Below, piece by piece: positions 27,292 to 35,268 of a DNA stretch of 64,000 nucleotides. This DNA comes from Spirochaetota bacterium (GTDB taxonomy: Bacteria; Spirochaetota; Spirochaetia; Sphaerochaetales; Sphaerochaetaceae). Under the pieces are notes generated by a model. The model worked only from the letters and a program-made list of their open reading frames with translations, was not told the DNA's origin and made no database searches. The translations under genes and the position numbers were made by a program. Position 1 is the first letter of the stretch; each line of letters opens with the position of its first letter. The stretch is from the NCBI GenBank assembly GCA_023401595.1, contig JAEXDQ010000055.1, forward strand, positions 1 to 64,000, read 5' to 3'.

Positions 27292-27379
27292 AGTCTTCTC
27301 CCGGCCCATTCTGCGGGCACGTCTCATAAGTGGCAATGTACACATTCCAGCAGACCGTCCATCGCTGGCTGATACCCCA

Positions 27380-27407
27380 ATCATATCACGTCTGCAACAA
27401 ATTGCAA
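27380..27407 (-). promoter_or_regulatory. Promoter of arcC with overlapping direct repeat
   Basis: On the minus strand TTGCAA (27407-27402) is 16 bases from TATGAT (27385-27380), placing the transcription start about 80 bases before the arcC ATG. TGCAACAA occurs twice in direct order (27393-27400 and 27403-27410), covering the -35, which suggests regulator binding. Confidence 0.6.
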
Positions 27408-27408
27408 C

Positions 27409-27424
27409 AACTTTATACAAAGTT
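27409..27424. promoter_or_regulatory. Palindrome upstream of the arcC -35, possible operator
   Basis: AACTTTATACAAAGTT has six-base arms around a four-base centre. It sits directly upstream of the arcC promoter, in the usual place for an activator site. Confidence 0.45.
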
Positions 27425-27479
27425 TTAGACACGCCCCGCACATCGCTCACGAACAATATCTTGCAGGGGCTCACTCTGG

Positions 27480-27694
27480 GGTCGCTCTAGGCTCAACCGG
27501 TGGTCGCTCTAGGCTCAACCGGTGGTCGCTCCAGGCTCAACCGGTGGTCACTCTAGGGTCAACCGGTGGTCACTCCGGGCTCAACCGGTGGTCACTCTGG
27601 GCTCAACCGGTGGTCGCTCTAGGGTCAATCGGTGGTCACTCTAGGGTCAACCGGTGGTCACTCTGGGCTCAATCGGTGGTCACTCCAGGGTCAA
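27480..27694. repeat. Tandem array of a 22-bp repeat, nine full copies plus a partial
   Basis: Units start at 27480 and every 22 bases to 27678. Each begins GGTCGCTC or GGTCACTC, has a variable centre (TAGGCTCAA, TAGGGTCAA, TGGGCTCAA, CAGGCTCAA and similar) and ends CCGGT or TCGGT; the last is cut after 17 bases. A truncated unit (CTCACTCTGG) precedes at about 27470. The period of 22 is not a multiple of three, and there are no spacers, so it is neither coding nor CRISPR. It lies between the divergent arcC and lon genes. Confidence 0.9.
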
Positions 27695-27760
27695 ACAAAA
27701 GGCAGGTAGCGAGTGTGCCGGCTGCGACAAACAATCACTTTGACACCGCTTTGTGGCTAA

Positions 27761-27797
27761 CGTAGGGCTACCCCTGGGCTACCGTAGGGCTACCCCT
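27761..27797. repeat. GGGCTACCCC repeat, two copies in 22-bp register
   Basis: CGTAGGGCTACCCC appears at 27761-27774 and again at 27783-27796, exactly 22 bases apart. A 21-bp stretch (27777-27797) recurs almost identically, inverted, at 46957-46977. Confidence 0.8.
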
Positions 27798-27914
27798 TGA
27801 AAAAACATTGTCCGCAACCGGAAGTTCTCGCTGCTCCCACGCAAAACTTCCGCAGGGATACCTTCCCTATCGGACAAACTTTGATTACATTATGGAATAC
27901 AGCTTCGTGCTTGT

Positions 27915-27934
27915 CCCGTCCGATCGCGGACGGG
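27915..27934. other. Eight-bp perfect hairpin in the lon leader
   Basis: CCCGTCCG and CGGACGGG pair perfectly around ATCG, 35 bases before the lon ATG. No T-run follows. It is not a CIRCE element by sequence. A regulator site or leader structure is possible. Confidence 0.5.
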
Positions 27935-27969
27935 TGTGAAAAAACAATATTTGCATTGGAGGGTACCTC

Positions 27970-30477
27970 ATGCCAGAAAAGGAACTGATGCCTATCGAGC
28001 AGCTGCTTCCCAATAATCTGTTCATTCTGCCAATCACCGGCAATCCGGTTTTTCCAGGATTATTCACCCCCCTCATGGTCACCGACCAGGAGGATATCGA
28101 TATCGTCGGGCAGGCGATCAACCACGGCGGAAACATCGGGCTGCTGCTAACGAAAGCCGATACGAACGGATCCGAATATGATCCGGAAAACCTGCATACA
28201 GTGGGCACGGTGGCGAAAGTCATCAAAAAAATCAAACTCCCCGACGGGGGAATCAACATCTTCATCTCCACCCTCAAGCGTTTCAGGGTACGACAGTTTT
28301 ATCCGAGCGGGCCGTACCTCGTCGCGGAAGTGGAATATCTGGAGGACGTAGAGGACAGGCCCACGGAGCTACGCGCATGGACACGGCAGCTGATCAGCGA
28401 GATGAAGGAGCTTTCGAAGGGCAACCAGCTGTTTACTGAAGAGATGCGCCTGAACATGGTCAACATAGACCACCCGGGAAAGCTGGCTGATTTCATCGCC
28501 AGTATCCTCAATGTGGAACGGGAGCAACAGCAGAAGATACTTGAGACGCTGAACGTCCGGGAACGGATCGAGAAAGTCCTTGTGTTCATCAAAAAGGAGC
28601 AGAAGCTGGCGAACATGCAGGCCAAGATACAGGCGCGCATCAACCAGAAGCTGGAGAAGAACCAGCGGGAATATTTCCTTCGCGAAGAACTCAAGGCGAT
28701 CCAGATAGAGCTTGGGATGACGAACGACCCCAAGACCAGTACATACGAAAAGCTAAAGAAAAAGATCGAGACGCTTCCACTTGAGGGAGAAGCGAAGGAG
28801 GCCGTCGGCAGCGAATTGGAGAAGTTCCAGCTGCTTGACCCGAACAGCCCGGAGTACTCCATCAGCAGGACGTATCTGGAGACGATCGCCGCGCTCCCAT
28901 GGAAGGAGCCTAAGCCGGAGGATTTCTCCATCGAAAGCGCCCGAAAGATTCTGGAACGGGATCACTACGGAATGAAGGACGTCAAGGACAGGATCCTTGA
29001 GTTCCTCGCCGTTCGCAAAAAGAAACAGGATACGAAGGGATCCATCATCTGTCTGGTCGGGCCTCCCGGAGTCGGAAAGACTTCCGTCGGTGTGTCGATC
29101 GCTCGCGCGCTGAAAAAGGAGTACTATAGATTCTCCGTCGGCGGCATGCGCGACGAAGCCGAAATCAAAGGACATCGCAGGACCTATATCGGGGCCATGC
29201 CCGGCAAGATCATCCAGGGGCTGAAGACGGTGAAGGCGAAGAATCCGGTTTTCCTGATCGACGAAATCGACAAGATGGGAGTCTCCTATCAGGGCGACCC
29301 GGCTTCAGCGTTGCTGGAGGTCCTCGATCCGGAGCAAAACGGTACGTTCAGGGACCACTACCTTGACATTCCGTTCGACCTGTCCGAGATTTTGTTCATA
29401 GTCACCGCCAACGCTCTGGACACCATCCCCACCCCGTTGCTCGACCGTATGGAGGTCATCCAGCTGGCGGGCTATACGTCCGATGAAAAGCTGGCCATCG
29501 GCAAGAAGTATCTCGTGCCCAAGAGCATGAAGAAGCATGGGCTGACGAACAAGGAGGTCAAGTACACCTCCGCGATTCTCCGCAAGATCGCCGATGAGTA
29601 CGCCAGGGAAGCTGGTGTACGAAACTACGAGAAGGCGTTGGACAAGATACACCGCAAGGTGGCTCTGGAGATCGAGGAGCTTCCGGCTGAGCAACTGAAG
29701 CTCCCGATCAACCTCGACGCTGAACGTGTCGTCAAGTACCTGGGGCAGCCGATCTTCCATGAGGATGAAATACTGCGCGCCGACAGACCTGGAATGGCGG
29801 TCGGCCTTGCTTGGACCAGCATGGGCGGAGACACGCTTGTGATCGAGGCTCAGGAAATCCCTGGCAAGGGGGAACTGAAGCTTACGGGACAGCTTGGAGA
29901 GGTCATGCAGGAGTCGGCGAACATCGCCTACACCTGGCTCAGGGCCGCAAGCCCGCGCCACGGCATCGACATGGCTTGGTACGACAGGAACGGAATACAT
30001 CTCCACGTGCCGGAGGGCGCGACGCCGAAGGACGGACCGTCAGCGGGCATCACCATGACCTGCGCCCTCTATTCGCTGGTCACCGGACAGACGATCGCCC
30101 CCGACCTGGCCATGACCGGAGAGCTGACGCTCAAAGGGAAGGTCATGCCTATCGGAGGCCTGAAGGAGAAGGTTCTCGCCGCGAAACGGAACATGGTCAA
30201 GACGATTCTCGTCCCCCAGTTCAACAAACGGGACCTGGACAAGCTGGACGACAACCTGAAGGAAGGAATTGAATTCCATCTGGTGGGGGACATGGAGCAA
30301 GTGCTGTCCTACGCCTTTCCGAACGACAAAATGCCGCATCTCGCCGATACAGAGGTGCAGGAGGCTAGACAGAAAGCGGAGCAGAGGGTAAAAGAAGAAG
30401 CCAGCCGACAGAACTCGGCCATCGCGAAAGCGGTGGCGGAAGCCGTCGCGGCGGTATTCGCCCAACAGAAGGACTGA
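27970..30477 (+). CDS. lon: ATP-dependent Lon protease
   Basis: 835 aa. The N-terminal substrate-binding domain (about 20-220) begins PLFILPITGNPVFPGLFTPL-like, then a coiled coil. The AAA module has Walker A GPPGVGKTS (about 362), Walker B VFLIDEIDKMG, and sensor arginines. The protease domain has PKDGPSAGITM with the catalytic Ser and a Lys in GLKEKVLAAKRN. Lon degrades misfolded and regulatory proteins. A Lys/Glu-rich tail (about 790-835) extends past the normal end. GGAGGG precedes the ATG. The stop is two bases before the next gene's start, so the pair is coupled. Confidence 0.97.
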   Translation: MPEKELMPIEQLLPNNLFILPITGNPVFPGLFTPLMVTDQEDIDIVGQAINHGGNIGLLLTKADTNGSEYDPENLHTVGTVAKVIKKIKLPDGGINIFISTLKRFRVRQFYPSGPYLVAEVEYLEDVEDRPTELRAWTRQLISEMKELSKGNQLFTEEMRLNMVNIDHPGKLADFIASILNVEREQQQKILETLNVRERIEKVLVFIKKEQKLANMQAKIQARINQKLEKNQREYFLREELKAIQIELGMTNDPKTSTYEKLKKKIETLPLEGEAKEAVGSELEKFQLLDPNSPEYSISRTYLETIAALPWKEPKPEDFSIESARKILERDHYGMKDVKDRILEFLAVRKKKQDTKGSIICLVGPPGVGKTSVGVSIARALKKEYYRFSVGGMRDEAEIKGHRRTYIGAMPGKIIQGLKTVKAKNPVFLIDEIDKMGVSYQGDPASALLEVLDPEQNGTFRDHYLDIPFDLSEILFIVTANALDTIPTPLLDRMEVIQLAGYTSDEKLAIGKKYLVPKSMKKHGLTNKEVKYTSAILRKIADEYAREAGVRNYEKALDKIHRKVALEIEELPAEQLKLPINLDAERVVKYLGQPIFHEDEILRADRPGMAVGLAWTSMGGDTLVIEAQEIPGKGELKLTGQLGEVMQESANIAYTWLRAASPRHGIDMAWYDRNGIHLHVPEGATPKDGPSAGITMTCALYSLVTGQTIAPDLAMTGELTLKGKVMPIGGLKEKVLAAKRNMVKTILVPQFNKRDLDKLDDNLKEGIEFHLVGDMEQVLSYAFPNDKMPHLADTEVQEARQKAEQRVKEEASRQNSAIAKAVAEAVAAVFAQQKD

Positions 30478-30479
30478 TC

Positions 30480-31829
30480 ATGATGGAACTGCTCTCCCCC
30501 GCCGGTACGTACGAAAAGCTTGCGACGGCGTTCGACTATGGCGCCGACGCCGTATACATGGGGCTCAAGAATTTCTCAATGCGGGCTAACGCGGGGAATT
30601 TTTCGGATCGGGAATGGGAAGGGCTTTCCTCTTTGAAAAAACGACCGGGGAAAAGCGAGCGCAGGTTGTATTGCGCAATCAACATACTGTTCCACGAAGA
30701 CGACCTCGCCGGACTTCGGGAACAGCTGCCGTTGATTGCGCAATGGCCGTTCGACGCGTTCATCGTCACCGACTTGGGGGCGGCGGCCATCCTCAAGGAG
30801 GCGTTCCCTGAAAAGGAACTGCATCTATCGACCCAGGCGAGCTGCATCAACGCCGCCGCGGCGAAAGTCTACCGCGACATGGGGTTTTCGCGAATCGTTC
30901 TCGGTAGAGAAACGCCGTTGGAGGATATCAGGAAAATCAAGGACGCCGTACCGGAACTGGAGCTGGAGGTGTTCGTCCACGGAGCGATGTGCATGGCCTA
31001 TTCGGGCCGGTGCCTTCTTTCCAGCCACCTGACCGGCAGAAGCGGCAACCAAGGGGATTGCGCCCATACCTGCCGATGGAACTACCGGCTGATGGGCAGC
31101 GACCGCCTGAACCGCTTGTCGGATGCGGACATCCTCGGCGGCGAAGCCTTTGCACTGGAAGAGGCTGAACGTCCGGGAACCTACTACCCCATCAGCGAAC
31201 AGGACGGTTTCACAACCATCCTCTCATCCAAAGACCTGTGCATGATCGACCACCTCGCCGAGCTACGCGACGCGGGGGTGGACTCGCTGAAAATCGAAGG
31301 GCGCATGAAATCGCTCTACTACGTGGCGCTCGTCACCCGGGCATACCGCAAAGCGTTGGATGCGTTGGAAGGGGCGCCCGGCTCCGAGCATTGGCAGGAA
31401 TTCAGGAACGAACTGTTCAATATCAGCCATCGGGAATACTCAACCGGATTCTTCTTCGGACACGGTCCGGTCGATCCAGAAATGGGAGGAGACGGCGAAA
31501 CGACATCCGCTGTTGAAATCGATGGCGAAATAGACTTCGCGGCCACGCCCGGCTATATCAGGGATTACCTGTTTCTCGGTATTGTCGGAAAAGAAGTCAA
31601 GCCCGGGGTATTCGCTCTTGATATCCGCAACCAGATCAGGACGGGACAGCGACTTGAATATATCGGCCCCGATGTGCTGAGCATCGTTGACGAGACGTAT
31701 AGTCCGCTCGATGAAAATTTTGAACCGGTCGAACAGATCGACCATGGAAAGACATGCTATCTGTCAACTGACAAACCTGTGAAAACTGGATATCTGATAA
31801 GAAGAGTTAATGAACAAAACAACAAATAA
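30480..31829 (+). CDS. Peptidase U32 family protein (YegQ/TrhP-like)
   Basis: 449 aa. ELLSPAGTYEKLATAFDYGADAVYMGL starts the domain, LHLSTQASCINAAAA follows, and the U32 signature is present as LEVFVHGAMCMAYSGRCLLS followed by RSGNQGDCAHTCRW, with four conserved Cys likely to hold an iron-sulphur cluster. Family members near YegQ/TrhP serve 5-hydroxyuridine formation in tRNA; others were described as collagenases. The C-terminal part ends in the usual small barrel. Start is ATG at 30480 or 30483. Confidence 0.88.
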   Translation: MMELLSPAGTYEKLATAFDYGADAVYMGLKNFSMRANAGNFSDREWEGLSSLKKRPGKSERRLYCAINILFHEDDLAGLREQLPLIAQWPFDAFIVTDLGAAAILKEAFPEKELHLSTQASCINAAAAKVYRDMGFSRIVLGRETPLEDIRKIKDAVPELELEVFVHGAMCMAYSGRCLLSSHLTGRSGNQGDCAHTCRWNYRLMGSDRLNRLSDADILGGEAFALEEAERPGTYYPISEQDGFTTILSSKDLCMIDHLAELRDAGVDSLKIEGRMKSLYYVALVTRAYRKALDALEGAPGSEHWQEFRNELFNISHREYSTGFFFGHGPVDPEMGGDGETTSAVEIDGEIDFAATPGYIRDYLFLGIVGKEVKPGVFALDIRNQIRTGQRLEYIGPDVLSIVDETYSPLDENFEPVEQIDHGKTCYLSTDKPVKTGYLIRRVNEQNNK

Positions 31830-31908
31830 ATGTTCATTAAACAAGAAAACTGATGTATAGTAACAACTACAATACGCTCATCCTATATGATTGAGGAACA
31901 TACGTATC

Positions 31909-32700
31909 ATGAATAATAGAAAGCTTTTCGTACAAGGGGCAAAATTTCCCCTGCTGGTGCTGCTGCTGATATTTTTTCCAATGACCATCTTTGCTGCTTC
32001 CGTCATGACGGATCAATGGAGTTTTCTGAACAACTACGCGCCTTTCGTCCGTTTTGTCGCGGATGTCAAGAACGCCGAGCCTGTCGACAAGGTAGATCAG
32101 GGGTATGAGGCTTTTGTTGATTCCTTGCCAGCTTCCGGCCTGTCCAAGGCGAATCAGCTGATGGCTCACTCGAAGGCGAATACGACCTTGGCCCGGTATT
32201 ATACCGAAATACGCCCTAAACGCAACAACGACGCAAAGAGGCTGCTCAAAGAAGCGAATACACTGCTCGAAGAGGCCGCCGCGTTGGGGATCCCCGAATC
32301 AATGGCGTTGACCCAGGAGGCCGACATCGATTCCATCTGGTATCTGATCAGTTCGATGAATATTTCAAAAGGATTGAACTCCACCAAGCTTACCGACAAA
32401 GCATGGGAACGGTACCCGGAAGAAATCACCGTCAAGGTACTCATGGCGAACAGATTGCTTTACGCCCCCGCCATCGGAGGAGGAGATACGAAAAAGGCCC
32501 TCATGATGTTTCTGGAACTTATGGAGACCGCCCAAGGGCAGATGTCTCCGTGGGACATGTTCTCCGTCTATTCCGGTATCGGCATGGCCTGCAAGAAGCT
32601 GGGAATGAACGAACGTGCGATTCAATATCTGGAAGTAGCGACGCAGCTATATACAGGCGACAGTCAGATCGATGAAGCTCTTGCCGAGCTTCGAAAATAA
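31909..32700 (+). CDS. Exported TPR-like protein, unknown function
   Basis: 263 aa. A hydrophobic N-terminus (about 10-30, LLVLLLIFFPMTIFAAS) looks like a signal peptide. The rest is helical with tetratricopeptide-like pairs, clearest at the end (VYSGIGMACKKLGMNERAIQYLEVATQLY). Such proteins usually scaffold complexes; no partner can be named. ATG 31909 fits a GAGG 12 bases upstream. The following glycosyltransferase starts 11 bases after its stop, so they form an operon. Confidence 0.7.
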   Translation: MNNRKLFVQGAKFPLLVLLLIFFPMTIFAASVMTDQWSFLNNYAPFVRFVADVKNAEPVDKVDQGYEAFVDSLPASGLSKANQLMAHSKANTTLARYYTEIRPKRNNDAKRLLKEANTLLEEAAALGIPESMALTQEADIDSIWYLISSMNISKGLNSTKLTDKAWERYPEEITVKVLMANRLLYAPAIGGGDTKKALMMFLELMETAQGQMSPWDMFSVYSGIGMACKKLGMNERAIQYLEVATQLYTGDSQIDEALAELRK

Positions 32701-32711
32701 AAGGAGCCTCC

Positions 32712-33860
32712 ATGTCATGGCTTGTTGTCTACAGTGTACTGATCTTCGCCATAGGCATCTACGCATTGTTGCTCTCCATTTCAAACGTACAGGTCCTCAG
32801 CAAGCAGATCCCGCGCACGCTGACGCATGACGGCCCGCTGATCTCGATCCTCGTCCCGGCGAGGAACGAGGAGCAGAACCTTCCCTCCTGCATAGAGTCC
32901 CTCCAGAAACAGGAATACCGAAATATCGAGATATTGATTCTCGATGACAATTCCACGGACCGGACCTGGAATGTCATACAGTCCTACGCGGAGAAGGATC
33001 CCAGGGTACGCGGCGTCAAAGGCCTGCCGCTTGCCGACGGCTGGAAAGGCAAGCTGTTTGCGATGCAGCAGCTGTTCGAAACCGCGAAGGGCGAATATCT
33101 CCTGTTCACGGACGCGGACACCACGCACACCCCCCAGAGCGTAGCTTTTGGCTATAGCGTCTCTACAAAGAACAACGCGGCGTTGGTATCAGGATACCCT
33201 AGGGAAATTTGTCCGAGCTGGGGAGTCGGAAGCATCATCTCGGCGATGTTGTTCAATACCGTCCTCTACGTTCCCCTCGCCCTCCAGCGGTCCTACCCCA
33301 AATCAATATTCGCAATGGCGATCGGCCAGTATCTGTTCATCAGGCGCTCAGCCCTGGAGGACATCCAAGGATTCACCCGATTCAAAAATACGATTACCGA
33401 CGACGTACACCTTGCGAGGGAATTCGTCAAACAGGGGCACCGGCAGCTTTTGGTCGATGCGTCCAGCGCCGTTTCATGTACCATGTACGCGACGACGAAG
33501 GAGGCTTTCGGAGGTATAGAACGCAGTATCGTAGGGGTCATCCCTCTGAAGCTCTTCCCGTTGATAGTACTGGCGGTAATAGTGCTGCTTTGCTGCGGAC
33601 TGGCCCCGTCTGCGACAGCGGCCTGGATCGTGGCCGCCGCTCTAGGATATGAAAGCTTTATCATTCCAGCCATTCTCACCACCATCGGGACGGTACTCCT
33701 GTATGGGATATGGGCGATCATGGCATTGTTCCATGGATACCCGATCAGTGTCGCCTTGACGGGCTTCGTCACGTTTTTCTGGATTTGCGGGATGTACATA
33801 CACGGACTGTTCAGGACTTTCACCAAGAAAGGGTTTAGCTGGAAGGGGCGGACAATCTGA
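32712..33860 (+). CDS. Family 2 glycosyltransferase, membrane-bound
   Basis: 382 aa. A first membrane helix (about 3-24) precedes a GT-A domain: ISILVPARNEEQNLPSCIESL, ILILDDNSTDRT, GWKGKLFAMQQLF, and DAD in LLFTDADTTHTP (the metal-binding motif). A C-terminal group of three membrane helices follows. The overall shape resembles the HpnB/CrtQ type that sugar-decorates lipids. The acceptor is unknown; a glycolipid of the cell envelope is inferred. AAGGAGCC precedes the ATG. Confidence 0.85.
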   Translation: MSWLVVYSVLIFAIGIYALLLSISNVQVLSKQIPRTLTHDGPLISILVPARNEEQNLPSCIESLQKQEYRNIEILILDDNSTDRTWNVIQSYAEKDPRVRGVKGLPLADGWKGKLFAMQQLFETAKGEYLLFTDADTTHTPQSVAFGYSVSTKNNAALVSGYPREICPSWGVGSIISAMLFNTVLYVPLALQRSYPKSIFAMAIGQYLFIRRSALEDIQGFTRFKNTITDDVHLAREFVKQGHRQLLVDASSAVSCTMYATTKEAFGGIERSIVGVIPLKLFPLIVLAVIVLLCCGLAPSATAAWIVAAALGYESFIIPAILTTIGTVLLYGIWAIMALFHGYPISVALTGFVTFFWICGMYIHGLFRTFTKKGFSWKGRTI

Positions 33861-33930
33861 ACCACGCCCTGTCTTTTTAGGGCTAAAAGTGTAAAAACAG
33901 CATAAATTTTGCATATTTTTTACTTTTTTC

Positions 33931-33961
33931 TTGCGTTTTAAGATGAAAATGCTACTATAAT
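33931..33961 (+). promoter_or_regulatory. Promoter of the histone-like gene
   Basis: A perfect -10 TATAAT (33956-33961) lies 19 bases after TTGCGT (33931-33936) in AT-rich DNA. The transcript would start about 20 bases before the 58-aa gene's start. Confidence 0.6.
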
Positions 33962-33987
33962 GAGCAAGAACTATTTAGGAGGCTCGC

Positions 33988-34164
33988 ATGACTATTCATG
34001 AGCAGATCGTAGCACAGTATGAAACTTACATCGCCGAAAACGCAAAGTTCACCGAAAAAGGTGTAAAGGCTTCTGCGGCTAGAGCTCGAAAGGCTTTGGG
34101 TGAAATTGCCAAGCTTTGCAAAGACAGAAGAAAGGAAATTCAGGAAGAAAAAACCGCTGAATAA
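33988..34164 (+). CDS. Hc1/histone-H1-like small DNA-binding protein
   Basis: 58 aa, too short for many gene finders. It starts MTIHEQIVAQYETYIAEN and has the segment KFTEKGVKASAARARKALGEI followed by AKLCKDRRKEI. The pattern KGxKAxxxRxRKAxxEIxKLxKxxRK matches the conserved N-terminal part of chlamydial Hc1 and Bacteroidetes histone-H1-like proteins, which bind and compact DNA. The long Lys/Ala tail of chlamydial Hc1 is missing. AGGAGG is five bases before the ATG, and the gene has its own promoter and terminator, suggesting strong expression. Confidence 0.75.
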   Translation: MTIHEQIVAQYETYIAENAKFTEKGVKASAARARKALGEIAKLCKDRRKEIQEEKTAE

Positions 34165-34191
34165 GTTGTGCATTCCAGCGAATTACTTTGG

Positions 34192-34219
34192 TCGGGTTGG
34201 CGTTCAACCCGATTTTTTT
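34192..34219 (+). terminator. Rho-independent terminator of the histone-like gene
   Basis: TCGGGTT (34192-34198) pairs with AACCCGA (34206-34212), followed by seven T residues, 27 bases past the stop. Confidence 0.9.
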
Positions 34220-34234
34220 GTCACCGACGCCAGC

Positions 34235-34290
34235 CCCTGCCCATACGGCAAATGCCCTGCCCATACGGCAAATGCCCTGCCCATACGGCA
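34235..34290. repeat. Three tandem copies of a 20-bp repeat
   Basis: CCCTGCCCATACGGCAAATG occurs at 34235 and 34255, and its first 16 bases at 34275. It is noncoding DNA between the histone-like terminator and the TetR gene end. Confidence 0.9.
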
Positions 34291-34399
34291 GAGCCCCCGG
34301 CTTGGGCCAGAGACGGTCGTACATGATGACAATCAGCGGCAGCCGCGCTACCGGTCCCGCATCAGATTACAAGCCACGTATGAGGCGCGTATCATGGGG

Positions 34400-34966
34400 C
34401 TACATGACCACCTGCAACCCCAAACCGCTCACCTTGTAGATGAACTGGGCGATATCAGTAGGGCTTTCCTTCATGCCGCCTTGAACCCACGCCTGGATGA
34501 TACCGACGCTTCCGTTCGCGGTAAATGTATAGAGCCATTCAAGCTGGCTGCGGTCCACATGCTTGGCGACCTGCTGCCATTCGTCCATGCATTTGTCATG
34601 GACAATGCATAACAGTTCCCTGATAAATTCTTTATCCCCGTGTTCACTGAACAGAATCTTGCACAGATCCCCGTTCTTCTCTATGGACTGGAATATCTCC
34701 TGAAGCAGTACTTGGATTGAATCCGAACTCAACGAACGTTCCAAAGATTGGATGATTTCGCTGTACAGCTCCTTCTCGATCTGATGCAAGAGGTCGTATG
34801 GATCGGCATAATGCGCATAGAAGGTACCTCTGTTCACTTCCGCCAGCTCACAGATGTCAGTCACCGTGATCTTGTTGATCGACCGTTCCTTCATCAGCTC
34901 CAGCAAGCTCTGGCGTAGGACCATCCTCGTATACTGGACTCTTCTATCTAGCTTGTTGTTTTTCAT
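34400..34966 (-). CDS. TetR/AcrR family transcriptional regulator
   Basis: 188 aa. A helix-turn-helix (about 10-55: YTRMVLRQSLLELMKERSI, ITVTDICELAEVNRGTFYAHYADPYDLL) is typical TetR. The C-terminal all-helical ligand domain (LEWLYTFTANGSVGIIQAWVQGGMKESPTDIAQFI) resembles the TetR_C_8/DhaS-like type. Its target is unknown: nothing with an efflux or lipid role is adjacent. ATG 34966 was preferred over 34975 on ribosome-site spacing. Confidence 0.9.
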   Translation of the reverse strand: MKNNKLDRRVQYTRMVLRQSLLELMKERSINKITVTDICELAEVNRGTFYAHYADPYDLLHQIEKELYSEIIQSLERSLSSDSIQVLLQEIFQSIEKNGDLCKILFSEHGDKEFIRELLCIVHDKCMDEWQQVAKHVDRSQLEWLYTFTANGSVGIIQAWVQGGMKESPTDIAQFIYKVSGLGLQVVM

Positions 34967-35008
34967 CGCCCCCATCCTCGAACATCAGTTTTCCATACAT
35001 AGTGGAAT

Positions 35009-35037
35009 ATAATACAATTTTGAAAGAAAATAAACAA
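35009..35037 (-). promoter_or_regulatory. Promoter of the TetR gene
   Basis: On the minus strand TTGTTT (35037-35032), 17 bases, then TATTAT (35014-35009), in an AT-rich block. It could be autoregulated; no clear palindrome was confirmed. Confidence 0.55.
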
Positions 35038-35186
35038 AATGTTTGATATTGTCGCTTTTACATCGATATTTCCCTATGTGATGATGGAGGTCTGTCGCCC
35101 CTACTTCGCCAGAAACGACGGATAACCCGCTTGCACGAACAGGCTTTTCTAAGTCGGCTTTTTTGGGGCGCGACTGACCAGACGAC

Positions 35187-35229
35187 AAAGAAAAGCCGTC
35201 GGAACTCCCTTTGGGGATATCCCGACGGC
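35187..35229 (-). terminator. Rho-independent terminator of valS
   Basis: GCCGTCGG (35229-35222) pairs with CCGACGGC (35202-35195) on the minus strand, followed by TTTTCTTT. It lies 40 bases past the valS stop. Confidence 0.8.
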
Positions 35230-35268
35230 CATCAGTCGCTCAGCGTTGCGTCGCGATACTACACACGA

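Noticed and set aside
27480..27694. CRISPR-like array or repeat-coded protein
   Set aside because: Units abut without spacers, and the 22-bp period breaks any reading frame; the open frame at 27544-27765 has no ribosome site.
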